In this document: one piece after another, positions 46,695-55,055 of the stretch
Position numbering within the stretch: position 1 is the first letter of the stretch
Layout: every line of letters starts with the position of its first letter
Assembly: GCA_016720705.1 (NCBI GenBank)
Contig: JADKKB010000007.1
Span: 62,001 to 126,000, forward strand
Length of the DNA: 64,000 nt
Direction: 5' to 3'
From: Chloracidobacterium sp.
Lineage (GTDB): Bacteria > Acidobacteriota > Blastocatellia > Pyrinomonadales > Pyrinomonadaceae
The notes under the pieces: model-generated
Told to the model about the DNA's origin: nothing
The model's input: the letters and a program-made list of their open reading frames with translations, nothing else
Database searches by the model: none
Program-made: the position numbers and the translations under genes

Positions 46695-48363
46695 TTGCGA
46701 CCACTTTCTCCTCGTTTCTAACGGTAAGACTTATTAAATAGCCGGCGATGACCGTAACGAGACAGCCGACCACGTTAAACCACAAAAACTCGATATTTGT
46801 ATAATGACTGGCAACCCAAACCGACGATATGCCGAACAGCAACCCAAAGAACGCACCGCGAGAGCGTGCGCGCTTTACGCCGATCGCGAGAACAAATACG
46901 CCCAACAATGAGCCGTAGAAGAACGAGCCGAACTTATTGACCACCTCGATCAATGAACCGAGATTGGTTGCGTATATTGCGACGACACACGCAAACAATC
47001 CCCAAACAAATGTGGCCAGGCGGCCAAATGCCACATAATGCTTATCTGTAGCTTCTTTGCGAAAATGCCTCCGATAAAAATCGATCGTCGAGGCAGTCGC
47101 GAGTGCATTGAGTTCGGCCGAGATCGAGGACATTGCTGCCGCAAAGATCGCTGCGATGATCAGGCCGACCACACCCATTGGCATATTTGCGACAACGAAC
47201 GCCGGAAAAACGTAATTGACGTCATTAAAACTCGAGTTGCCGGTCGAAGTCTTTACAAAGTCAATTGCGTTTTTCCGTGCGTCGTTGAAGCCCTTGTCGG
47301 CGGCGACGTACGCCTGCCGAGTTGAGTCGTTGCGATCCGCCACGAATGCGAGGGCGGCATCCTTTCGCGTGTCGTGAGCGTGCTGAAAGTCGCTCTGCAG
47401 AGCCGAATATTCCGTCGTCTGCGATATCTTGTTTGCCTCGACAGCATTAAACACCATCGGCGGCATTGCAAACTGGTAAAAGACAAATACGAGTACGCCC
47501 ACAAGCAGTATCAGAAACTGCATCGGAATCTTGAGGAACGCACTCATCAATAATGATGTACGGCTCTCGCTAACCGATTTTGCGGTCAAAAATCGCTGAA
47601 CCTGACTCTGGTCACACCCGAAATATGACAGAAACAGAAATAGTGCCGCGATCATACCGGACCAGATCGTGTACTTTTGGGTTAGGTCAAAGCTAGTGTC
47701 GATAGTTTGGAGTTTACCCAGCGTTCCTGCCAAAAATAGACCGTCGGTTAACGATACTTGAGCCGGAAACTGTGATACCACGACAAATAAGACAACAAAC
47801 AGTCCGAAGAAGATCACGACCATCTGCTTGACATCTGTCCAAGTGACCGCCTGCACGCCGCCGACCATCGTGTAAAACGTGGTAGACATACCGATCAAGA
47901 AGATCGTGGCTATCTCACTCCAACCAAGCACGATCGACAGAATTACTGACGGTGCAGCAATCACCACGCCGACACCGAGGCCACGTGAGATAAGGAAAAG
48001 AAAGCTCGTTAAACTGCGGGTTTTCGCGTCAAATCGCCGTTCGAGATATTCGTATGCTGTGTAGACCTTTGCCCTGTAAAAGAACGGCACGACCGTGATG
48101 CAAAGTATCACCATCGCGAGAGGCAATCCATAGTAGAACTGGATAAACCTCATACCGTCGGTGTACGCCTGGCCCGTAGTACCGACCAGTGTGATGGCAG
48201 AGAGCTGGGTCGCCATTACCGACAAACCGACCGCCCACCAAGGAAGGCTTCGATTTGCGAGGAAATAGCCCTCAATGTCTCCGCTATGCTTGGTCATACG
48301 TATCCCGTCCCAGATAACGTATGCAAGATAGGCGACAACAATTGCCCAGTCTAGAAATCTCAT
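46684..48363 (-). CDS. Sodium:solute symporter (SSS family)
   Basis: 559 aa, about 13 hydrophobic segments. The pattern GYFLANRSLPWWAVGLSVMA and the following TQLSAITLVGTTGQAY are typical of SSS proteins that co-transport sodium with sugars, amino acids or organic acids. A hydrophilic insert of about 70 residues (roughly 308-385) rich in Ala/Asp/Lys interrupts the membrane core. It lies 6 nt after a 48-aa membrane protein gene and overlaps the PIG-L gene by 11 nt. Given that deacetylase and the ROK repressor upstream, a sugar or amino-sugar derivative is the likely substrate (inference). Confidence 0.93.
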   Translation of the reverse strand: MRFLDWAIVVAYLAYVIWDGIRMTKHSGDIEGYFLANRSLPWWAVGLSVMATQLSAITLVGTTGQAYTDGMRFIQFYYGLPLAMVILCITVVPFFYRAKVYTAYEYLERRFDAKTRSLTSFLFLISRGLGVGVVIAAPSVILSIVLGWSEIATIFLIGMSTTFYTMVGGVQAVTWTDVKQMVVIFFGLFVVLFVVVSQFPAQVSLTDGLFLAGTLGKLQTIDTSFDLTQKYTIWSGMIAALFLFLSYFGCDQSQVQRFLTAKSVSESRTSLLMSAFLKIPMQFLILLVGVLVFVFYQFAMPPMVFNAVEANKISQTTEYSALQSDFQHAHDTRKDAALAFVADRNDSTRQAYVAADKGFNDARKNAIDFVKTSTGNSSFNDVNYVFPAFVVANMPMGVVGLIIAAIFAAAMSSISAELNALATASTIDFYRRHFRKEATDKHYVAFGRLATFVWGLFACVVAIYATNLGSLIEVVNKFGSFFYGSLLGVFVLAIGVKRARSRGAFFGLLFGISSVWVASHYTNIEFLWFNVVGCLVTVIAGYLISLTVRNEEKVVANEN

Positions 48364-48369
48364 TTTTGA

Positions 48370-48516
48370 TCAACTAGAGAAGTAATTTGAAAACGACCAA
48401 AGTGCAAAAAGCACAATGATAAGGGTTATGATCACACCCAAGTAAACGCGATACCACCAGGAATCAGGCAACTCCTCAGGGGGATCAACGTCAGGTGCGA
48501 TTCCGTGATGTGCCAT
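48370..48516 (-). CDS. 48-aa single-span membrane protein preceding the symporter
   Basis: Reads MAHHGIAPDVDPPEELPDSW then WYRVYLGVIITLIIVLFALW then SFSNYFSS and TGA. A short acidic, proline-rich N-terminus is followed by one clear hydrophobic helix (about 24-40) and a polar tail. The stop lies 6 nt before the symporter ATG, so translation is probably coupled. No strong ribosome binding site is seen. I propose a small symporter companion, similar in concept to known small SSS-associated subunits, but I do not recognise the family. The short length is the main doubt. Confidence 0.65.
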   Translation of the reverse strand: MAHHGIAPDVDPPEELPDSWWYRVYLGVIITLIIVLFALWSFSNYFSS

Positions 48517-48528
48517 AGGTAAGTTTGT

Positions 48529-48562
48529 CGGGTGAAGGCCGAGTTACGTCGGCCTTCACCCG
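48529..48562 (-). terminator. Hairpin downstream of the TonB receptor gene
   Basis: A perfect 14-bp stem (CGGGTGAAGGCCGA and its complement) with a 6-nt loop, 14 nt past the receptor stop and 12 nt before the 48-aa gene. The T-tract is weak (ACAAACTTACC), so partial read-through into the symporter genes is possible. Confidence 0.65.
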
Positions 48563-48576
48563 GAAGTCAGCTCGGA

Positions 48577-51519
48577 TTAAAATATGAATTTGAATCCGAT
48601 CTGGAACTGTCGGCTGTCGAGAGAGGTGATCTGATTGCTCGCCTTTCTCAGTGCCGGTGTCGGTATCGGACCGGTCGGATTTCCTGCCGCATCGGTCGTC
48701 ACGGTCAAGGAATTCAACTGGTAGATACTGTTGATGTTAAAGAGATTCAGGAATTCACCGAAAGCTTCGAGTTTGTAGCGTTCGGTAAAGTTAAAGAATC
48801 GCGAATAGCGAAAATCGATATTGAACTGCTTTGGCGTTACACCCGAGTTACGGCTGATCCCGACCGGGTTATCCGAACCGGTATAGCCATCAAGGTTGAT
48901 ATCGGTCGCGGCGATCACATTAAATCGCTCTCCGCTATTGGCAGTCGTGATGATTCCGAACTGATTGTTGTTGACGAGATACTTGAGGGTCTTGTTCTCA
49001 AAATTAAATTGAGGGCGTCCAACAAAGGTCATCACAAACGTGTGACGCTGATCAGCAAGCGAAGGACCGATATCGCGGTTGCGATTGGTCGGGTCCTGCG
49101 TGACCAAATTGCCGACCTGCGTTGCAACTAGATTCTGCTCGGGTGAATTATCCTCTGCCTTAGACAGCGTGTAATTCATACTGAACTGATAGCCCTTCGA
49201 GAATCTCTTGTTAAGCTGCAGTGTAAGCGCATCGTACTTCGAATTACCGACCGACTCAGCATACAGAATGTTGTTGAATCGCGGATCCATACGGGTAGCA
49301 GCACTGACCGTATTGCTATAGACAGGACGACCGTCAGCTAACGCTCCCGTCGGATTGATGCGATTGATGTTTCTGTAAAGCGGCAAATGGCGGCCACTCG
49401 AGTGAATAAACCCGGCGGTCACAGACAGATCGTTCGTCAGAGCCTGTTCGATCTGGACATTTGCATGCGTGGCATACATATTCTGAAAGTCCGGAGCGAT
49501 CGTCTCTATACTCTGGACCGGAAGAACGGTTCCGGGAGGCAGACTTCCGAGTGTTGTCGGAAACGCCGGTGAACCTACAGTCGCCGGAGCGAAGGTAAAG
49601 TTAAAATAAGTCGGATTGCCGTTATTCTGTAATGCACGCAGATAGAAATCGAGATATACCGTGTCGTAATACATACCGACACTGGCTCGGACCACAGTCG
49701 GGCGATTACCTTCGCGTAATCCGTAAACGATTCCCAGACGCGGTGCAAAGTTGTTCTTGTCGACCTTAAATTTTCGCGAAGCAGCAAACGGTGATGTTGC
49801 GTCTGCAGTCGGAATATTATACAAATCGTAGCGAACGCCGTAGTTAAACTTCAATCTACGAGTAACTTTCCAATCGTCCTGTGCAAAGAAATTGTAGAAC
49901 GTCGATTTGTACTGGATATCCGGATTACCGAAAGCCTCAACGTAATTCGTGTAGCTTCGGACGTTTACGCCATTTTTAGCGTCGAGATAAGCTTGGATCG
50001 ACGGGAATGTAAACCTAGCAAAGACGTTTGAACGACGCGTATCATCGATCCTGTTGACGCCGCCGCCAAACTTGATCCCGTGGTCGCCCACCTGCCACGA
50101 AAGGTTATCCTGAAACTGAGTCATCGTCTCAAGCGGTGAGATCGTGTCGTCATTCTCCGGTGCACCAAAATTGGCAATGCCTGTGATAACGATGCTGGGT
50201 CCGGTGCCCGAGTTGGCGTTAGCAAGGTTTTGTGAATTGCGCTTGGCGTACTGGAAACGAAATTCGTTCAGGATCGTCGGGCGAATGATCGACGCAAGCT
50301 GAATGCCCAATGAATAAGATTTATCGTCAAAGTCAATACTTCTCTGAAGTGTGTTGACGCCACCACCGATATTGTCCGGCGAGAGGTTTTTGAAATAATT
50401 GAAGCGAGTGCTCAATCGATTTGCATCATTGATCTGAGCGTCAGAGCGAATGATGAAAAAATTCACCTTCTGAGCAGTCGGGATCGCCGTCGGGAAAGCC
50501 CCGGCGGGGACACCTGCCGCGATCAGAGCTGCCTTATTGGCGTCCGAGATCGTGATCGTACGTTGCGGTTCGCCGCCGAGGTCACGCTGCACCCACTCGT
50601 ATCCGGCGTAGAAGTGCCAGCGATCCTTGATGATCGGGCCTCCGATCGCGCCGGTAATGTTATCCACCTTTGTTTCAGGCTTGATCGCACTCGGAGCAAG
50701 GTTAAACGGCTTCGACGACATCGGTGTCCGTCTAAAACGATAGCTTCCCGATCCGTGCAGGCCATTCGTACCGGACGGGGTCACTGCGTTCATAATGAGA
50801 CCCGGCGTTCCGCCGAATTCTGCCGCAAAACCATTTGTGACAAGTTGAACCTCACTAATAAACGTATCAGAAATAGGCATCAGGCGAATTCCGCCTCGAT
50901 CGGCCTGCGTATTGTTGTTACCGTCAAGCTGATAATTCGTTCGACGAGTATATCCGTTGGCATTGATCCTGGGCACGCCAAATTCAATATTCGGACGGCC
51001 CGTCACGTTTGCCTGAAGCAGAGCATAGTTATAAGGGTTTCGCGAAACAAGCGGCAGGCTCTGGGTCTCGCGAGTATTCATTACTCGTCCCAGATCGATC
51101 TTACCGGCATCTGCGATCGGCGAATCGAGGTTAACGGTAACCGTTTCGGATACTCCACCAGTTTCCATCGTCACGTTGATCGTGGCGATCTGACCGGTCG
51201 TTAGCGTAACTCCCTCACGAACCAGGCGCTTAAAGGTAGCAGCTTCGACGCTGACTCGGTATGAGCCAAGCGGAAGCAGCGGAAACCTGAAAAGGCCACT
51301 CGAGTCCGTCGACATCGTGCGTTCGGATCCTGACTCGATATTGCGAACCGTAACAGTTGCACCCGCAACCGACGCTCCGGCACTGTCAGAAACGATACCT
51401 TCGATCTGTCCGTTGATGGCCTGGGACTGTGCTCTAACTGAAATGATTCCGACGGCAACAACGGCCGTCAACATAAAAAACGAAACTATACGTTTCGTTA
51501 ACGCCAACGATTTACCCAT
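48577..51519 (-). CDS. Oar-like TonB-dependent outer membrane receptor with N-terminal carboxypeptidase-regulatory domain
   Basis: 980 aa. A signal peptide (about 1-31, ending SVRAQ) is followed by a carboxypeptidase-regulatory-like domain (37-115: INGQIEGIVSDSAGASVAGA, then DSSGLFRFPLLPLGSYRVSV), a plug domain (YTRRTNYQLDGNNNTQADRG) and a beta-barrel of some 650 residues ending in phenylalanine (FQIGFKFIF). This architecture is typical of acidobacterial TonB-dependent transporters for large or complex ligands. AAGGAGA lies 7 nt before the ATG. It is followed, after a hairpin, by the small membrane protein, symporter and PIG-L genes, and preceded by the ROK gene. Confidence 0.93.
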   Translation of the reverse strand: MGKSLALTKRIVSFFMLTAVVAVGIISVRAQSQAINGQIEGIVSDSAGASVAGATVTVRNIESGSERTMSTDSSGLFRFPLLPLGSYRVSVEAATFKRLVREGVTLTTGQIATINVTMETGGVSETVTVNLDSPIADAGKIDLGRVMNTRETQSLPLVSRNPYNYALLQANVTGRPNIEFGVPRINANGYTRRTNYQLDGNNNTQADRGGIRLMPISDTFISEVQLVTNGFAAEFGGTPGLIMNAVTPSGTNGLHGSGSYRFRRTPMSSKPFNLAPSAIKPETKVDNITGAIGGPIIKDRWHFYAGYEWVQRDLGGEPQRTITISDANKAALIAAGVPAGAFPTAIPTAQKVNFFIIRSDAQINDANRLSTRFNYFKNLSPDNIGGGVNTLQRSIDFDDKSYSLGIQLASIIRPTILNEFRFQYAKRNSQNLANANSGTGPSIVITGIANFGAPENDDTISPLETMTQFQDNLSWQVGDHGIKFGGGVNRIDDTRRSNVFARFTFPSIQAYLDAKNGVNVRSYTNYVEAFGNPDIQYKSTFYNFFAQDDWKVTRRLKFNYGVRYDLYNIPTADATSPFAASRKFKVDKNNFAPRLGIVYGLREGNRPTVVRASVGMYYDTVYLDFYLRALQNNGNPTYFNFTFAPATVGSPAFPTTLGSLPPGTVLPVQSIETIAPDFQNMYATHANVQIEQALTNDLSVTAGFIHSSGRHLPLYRNINRINPTGALADGRPVYSNTVSAATRMDPRFNNILYAESVGNSKYDALTLQLNKRFSKGYQFSMNYTLSKAEDNSPEQNLVATQVGNLVTQDPTNRNRDIGPSLADQRHTFVMTFVGRPQFNFENKTLKYLVNNNQFGIITTANSGERFNVIAATDINLDGYTGSDNPVGISRNSGVTPKQFNIDFRYSRFFNFTERYKLEAFGEFLNLFNINSIYQLNSLTVTTDAAGNPTGPIPTPALRKASNQITSLDSRQFQIGFKFIF

Positions 51520-51626
51520 AACTGATCTCCTTATCCTAATTCCTAATATTTCCGAACAATTACTTATTCTACACCATCGATGACCGGAATTTAGCGATCA
51601 TACTGATTAACCCGTTAGGCTAAACT

Positions 51627-51644
51627 GATCACGTTAACGTGATC
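51627..51644. promoter_or_regulatory. Perfect 18-bp palindrome upstream of the TonB receptor
   Basis: GATCACGTTAACGTGATC, fully symmetric, 108 bp before the receptor ATG and just downstream of the ROK-type site at 51656-51678. It is probably a second transcription-factor site. Confidence 0.55.
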
Positions 51645-51655
51645 GCGGCTAAAAT

Positions 51656-51678
51656 GTTTGTCGGTTCTACCAACAAAG
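51656..51678. promoter_or_regulatory. Predicted ROK operator 1 (TonB receptor side)
   Basis: Half-sites TTTGTCGG and CCAACAAA separated by TTCTA. The same design recurs at 53009-53031 before the ROK gene. It abuts a possible -10 region, downstream of TTGACT at 51701-51706 (minus strand), a position where a bound repressor would block initiation. Confidence 0.6.
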
Positions 51679-51706
51679 TTTTAATACAGCCGTAACATTA
51701 AGTCAA
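51678..51706 (-). promoter_or_regulatory. Possible promoter of the TonB receptor gene
   Basis: TTGACT (51701-51706) on the minus strand with TAAAAC (17-nt spacing) or TTAAAA (16-nt) as a poor -10. Operator 1 overlaps or directly follows it. The leader would be about 150 nt. Confidence 0.35.
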
Positions 51707-51734
51707 GGTAGCCCGCACAATCAGGGCAAAAAAC

Positions 51735-52934
51735 TTAGTTGGCGGACGCAAATTTTCGTGCTAAAACGAGACCGATCGCTCCGATCAAGGTCGGCGAATC
51801 GCCGAGCGATGATGGCATAAGTTCGGTTGGCGGCAGTCCCGCTAGGATACTTCGCTCCGAGATCCGGGCTAACTCGTCCTCAAATAAATGCCACGCCTGA
51901 GTGATCTTGCCACTCACCACAACGATCTGCGGGCTGAGTCCAACGGTCAGATTCGAGATCCCGTTGGCCAAATATCTTGCGGTCTGCTTCAATGCTAAAA
52001 GTGCGTGTTTCTCGCCATTTATCGCCAGATCTATGAGGTTGCCGATGTCCATATCCGCCTGCTTCATATCGTCCATTTTCAGAAGCCGGCGATAGCGTTG
52101 GATCATAGCTTTTTCCGACGCGTGAGCCTCCCAACACTCTCGACTGCCGCACGAACATTCGATCGGGGCGTCATCACCTGCGATCATATGCCCAAATTCG
52201 CCGCCCGCACCTTTTTCTCCGCGATAGACCTGACCGTCAAATATGATGCCCGTGCCGATGCCCTCGCCTACCAAAACCATCACAAATGTGTCGATCTTCC
52301 TTATCTTTTCGTGCCCAAACCACAATTCTGCCAGAGCTGTTGCGTTTGCGTCATTCTCGATGGTGACTCGCAAACCGAGTTCTTTCTCAATTCGCTGACA
52401 GATATCCCAATCGCGCCAGTCAAAATACGGCACGTGAAAGACTTTACCAAGTTTCTGATCCACCAGGCCCGGTACGCTCATTCCGACGTCGAGCGTGAAA
52501 GATGCGTATCTCAAAGTGAGTCGGCGAAGGCGTTCCACGATCTGACCGGAGATAAACTCGACGTCTGCGGAGGTTGGCATCGTCTCACTTTCGATAATAT
52601 TCCCGGCCAGGTCGGCAACCGCGATAGTGGTCGTTCGCGGCGTAACGTCAATGCCGATGGCGACCGGAACATCGGTTTTAAGCTTAAACATCGTGGGCTT
52701 TCGTCCACCAGACGACGTCCCCTCACCGATCTCCATAATCAACTCGGCCGATACCAGATCGTCGACGATCACCGACACGGTCGACCGGTGCAAGGCAGTC
52801 TGTCGGGCGATCTCAGCCCGTGATATGGGCGAGCGATCCCGGACATAGTTCAGTACGATCTGGCGATTGATATCGCGGATCGTATTTGGCCTTGCGATCT
52901 GGGATTTTGCCTTTTGAAGGTTAATTCGCTTCAT
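51735..52934 (-). CDS. ROK family transcriptional regulator
   Basis: 399 aa. An N-terminal winged helix-turn-helix (about 22-66: SPISRAEIARQTALHRSTVS) precedes a ROK sugar-kinase-like domain with GIDVTPRTTTIAVADLAGN and a zinc motif CSCGSRECWE (about 260-270). Proteins of this design (NagC, Mlc, XylR) repress transport and catabolic genes and respond to a sugar or sugar phosphate. It precedes the TonB receptor in the same direction, and the same palindromic motif stands before both genes. I infer autoregulation and control of the 44-51.5 kb locus. Confidence 0.93.
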   Translation of the reverse strand: MKRINLQKAKSQIARPNTIRDINRQIVLNYVRDRSPISRAEIARQTALHRSTVSVIVDDLVSAELIMEIGEGTSSGGRKPTMFKLKTDVPVAIGIDVTPRTTTIAVADLAGNIIESETMPTSADVEFISGQIVERLRRLTLRYASFTLDVGMSVPGLVDQKLGKVFHVPYFDWRDWDICQRIEKELGLRVTIENDANATALAELWFGHEKIRKIDTFVMVLVGEGIGTGIIFDGQVYRGEKGAGGEFGHMIAGDDAPIECSCGSRECWEAHASEKAMIQRYRRLLKMDDMKQADMDIGNLIDLAINGEKHALLALKQTARYLANGISNLTVGLSPQIVVVSGKITQAWHLFEDELARISERSILAGLPPTELMPSSLGDSPTLIGAIGLVLARKFASAN

Positions 52935-53008
52935 TGAATAGGTGCGAAACAGTCGGACTTACGTGTTGATTAGATGTTGTACCATAGCCGACGGTGCAAA
53001 ATCAAATA

Positions 53009-53031
53009 CTTAGTTGGTAGTCCCGACAAAC
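53009..53031. promoter_or_regulatory. Predicted ROK operator 2 (autoregulatory)
   Basis: Half-sites TTAGTTGG and CCGACAAA separated by TAGTC, 75 bp upstream of the ROK ATG. It shares the TTTGTYGG-N5-CCRACAAA design of 51656-51678, with one mismatch in the left half. Confidence 0.6.
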
Positions 53032-53050
53032 TTTTGGCCGTAAAATCTTT

Positions 53051-53072
53051 GCTCATCGTACTATCGGTGAGC
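53051..53072 (-). terminator. Possible terminator of mutL
   Basis: 8-bp stem with a G-T pair (GCTCATCG / CGGTGAGC), 10 nt past the mutL stop, followed on the minus strand by AAAGATTTTAC. Confidence 0.4.
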
Positions 53073-53081
53073 TCGTCGTGT

Positions 53082-55037
53082 TTATGATCGGTGGAATCCG
53101 CGCTCGATGTCGCGCATCGATAGACGCAAAATCACGGGCCTGCCGTGTGGGCAGGTGGTCGGCGAGGTGGTAACAAGCAAGCGATCTATCAGCCACTGCA
53201 TCTTTTCCGGCGACAGCTTCATATTGATCTTGACCGCCGCTTTGCAGGCAAGACTCGCAGCAATATCGTCACGCAGGGTCGATTTGGGTGAGCCCTTCTT
53301 CTCGGCATCGATCGTATCGAGTATTTCCGCAAATAGATTACGGGCTTCATTGGCTGGCAGGTCGGTCGGAACGCTCTTGATCGCGACGGTTCGGCCGGAC
53401 AATCTCATCATCCCGAATCCCAGTGATTCGAGGTCATTCTCGATCAACCGATATGCTTCAGATTGAGCAGGAGACAGGTCTATGGTCTCGGGCAAAAGCA
53501 GATTTTGCGACTCGATACTGCGGTCCGCCTCCATTCGTCGATATTTATCAAACAATATACGCTCGTGTGCTACGTGCTGATCGATCAGCAGCAGGCCTTC
53601 GTTGTCGACGGCGATGATAAAACTCTCGTGAAGTTGCCCTATGGGCTGTATTCCCGCCGACGAGAGGTCTTCGACGTCGATCTTAACAGGGATCTTGATC
53701 GCCGAGTCCACCGGTGGCAGTTCGGCGTATCCACGAGGCTGAGACGCAGGCATTGTTTCATTGGCGACTGCCGCGATCCTTTCAAGATCGGAGGAGTCGG
53801 CCGCGTCAAATAGCGGAACTGCGTCGTGCTGACCGAATGTATCACCGGATATTTCGGGCGTCACTTCAATAGATGCCGGCCGATCGCTCCAGCTTTGCGG
53901 TTCGTTGATCTGGTGATCCGAAAATTCGATCGTCGACTGTACGGCGGGCACCTCGACCGGGGCGTGAACCGTTTCGATCTCCGCTACCGATTCCGAGTCG
54001 GACGGACGTTCGATCGCCTCAGGCACGATTCCAGCCCTTGCGAGAGCTTCTCGTACGGCTTCGGCTACGACGTCCTTGACGGCCTCGCCACGACGAAATC
54101 GGACCTCGGTCTTGGCCGGATGGACATTTACATCGACCTCGTCGTGCGGGATGTCGATAAATAGGAATGCGACCGGATATACGCCGTGCGGCAGGACTGA
54201 GCGAAAGCCTTCGAGCAGTCCGCCTGTGATCGTCTTGTCGCGGACAAATCGATTATTGACGAAAAAGTACTGTGAATCGCGACTTGTCCGCCGCTCGCGG
54301 GGAGCAGAGACAAATCCGCTCACCTTTGCCACATACTCACGTCCGCCGCTAACGGGCAAAAGGCTATCGAGCAATCCGGCACCAAATATCTGAAACGCTC
54401 TTTCGCGCAAGTCTTTTGCGGCGGAAACGCGCATTACTTCACGGCCGTTGTTTGTAAGTTCGAAAGCGATTTCCGGATGAGCAAGAGCGTAATGCGTGAC
54501 GATCGCCGTCAGATGGTAATTCTCGGTCGCCTCCGATCGCATAAATTTGCGGCGGGCCGGCGTATTAAAGAAAAGGTCACGGACCGTGATCGTCGTACCC
54601 CGGTCGCGTGCGGCATCCTTAACGTCGATCAATTTTCCGCCTTCGACTAAGACCTTCGAAGCCTCGACCGCCGACTCTTGTTTTGTCAAAAGCTCGACCT
54701 TGGCGACCGACGCTATCGAAGCCAGTGCCTCGCCGCGAAACCCAAGTGTCGCGATCGCCGCAAGGTCTTCGAGGCATCGGATCTTTGACGTCGCGTGGCG
54801 TTCGAACGCCAATATTGCGTCATCGCGACCCATTCCCTGACCGTCGTCCACGACACGCATAAGCCTTCGGCCACCGAGTTCGATATCTACGTTTATTCGC
54901 GTTGCTCCGGCATCGATCGAATTTTCGACCAGTTCTTTAATGACGGATGCGGGACGCTCTACCACCTCACCGGCAGCGATCTGGTTTGCCAGATTATCAG
55001 GCAATATCTGTATTCTGTTTAGCGAGGTATCTGACAT
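53082..55037 (-). CDS. mutL: DNA mismatch repair protein MutL
   Basis: 651 aa. The GHKL ATPase N-terminus is complete: IAAGEVVERPASVIKELVEN, DDGQGM, HATSKI, TLGFRGEALASI. The C-terminal dimerisation domain has DQHVAHERILFD (about 483) and CPHGRP (about 628), corresponding to the metal-binding nuclease motifs DQHA-x2-E-x4-E and C-x-H-G-R-P. The final glutamate of the first motif is aspartate. MutL couples mismatch recognition to strand incision and removal, and this version probably nicks DNA itself. It lies 18 nt downstream of bshC on the same strand. Confidence 0.97.
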   Translation of the reverse strand: MSDTSLNRIQILPDNLANQIAAGEVVERPASVIKELVENSIDAGATRINVDIELGGRRLMRVVDDGQGMGRDDAILAFERHATSKIRCLEDLAAIATLGFRGEALASIASVAKVELLTKQESAVEASKVLVEGGKLIDVKDAARDRGTTITVRDLFFNTPARRKFMRSEATENYHLTAIVTHYALAHPEIAFELTNNGREVMRVSAAKDLRERAFQIFGAGLLDSLLPVSGGREYVAKVSGFVSAPRERRTSRDSQYFFVNNRFVRDKTITGGLLEGFRSVLPHGVYPVAFLFIDIPHDEVDVNVHPAKTEVRFRRGEAVKDVVAEAVREALARAGIVPEAIERPSDSESVAEIETVHAPVEVPAVQSTIEFSDHQINEPQSWSDRPASIEVTPEISGDTFGQHDAVPLFDAADSSDLERIAAVANETMPASQPRGYAELPPVDSAIKIPVKIDVEDLSSAGIQPIGQLHESFIIAVDNEGLLLIDQHVAHERILFDKYRRMEADRSIESQNLLLPETIDLSPAQSEAYRLIENDLESLGFGMMRLSGRTVAIKSVPTDLPANEARNLFAEILDTIDAEKKGSPKSTLRDDIAASLACKAAVKINMKLSPEKMQWLIDRLLVTTSPTTCPHGRPVILRLSMRDIERGFHRS

Positions 55038-55055
55038 TTTCGAATTGGTGGGGGC

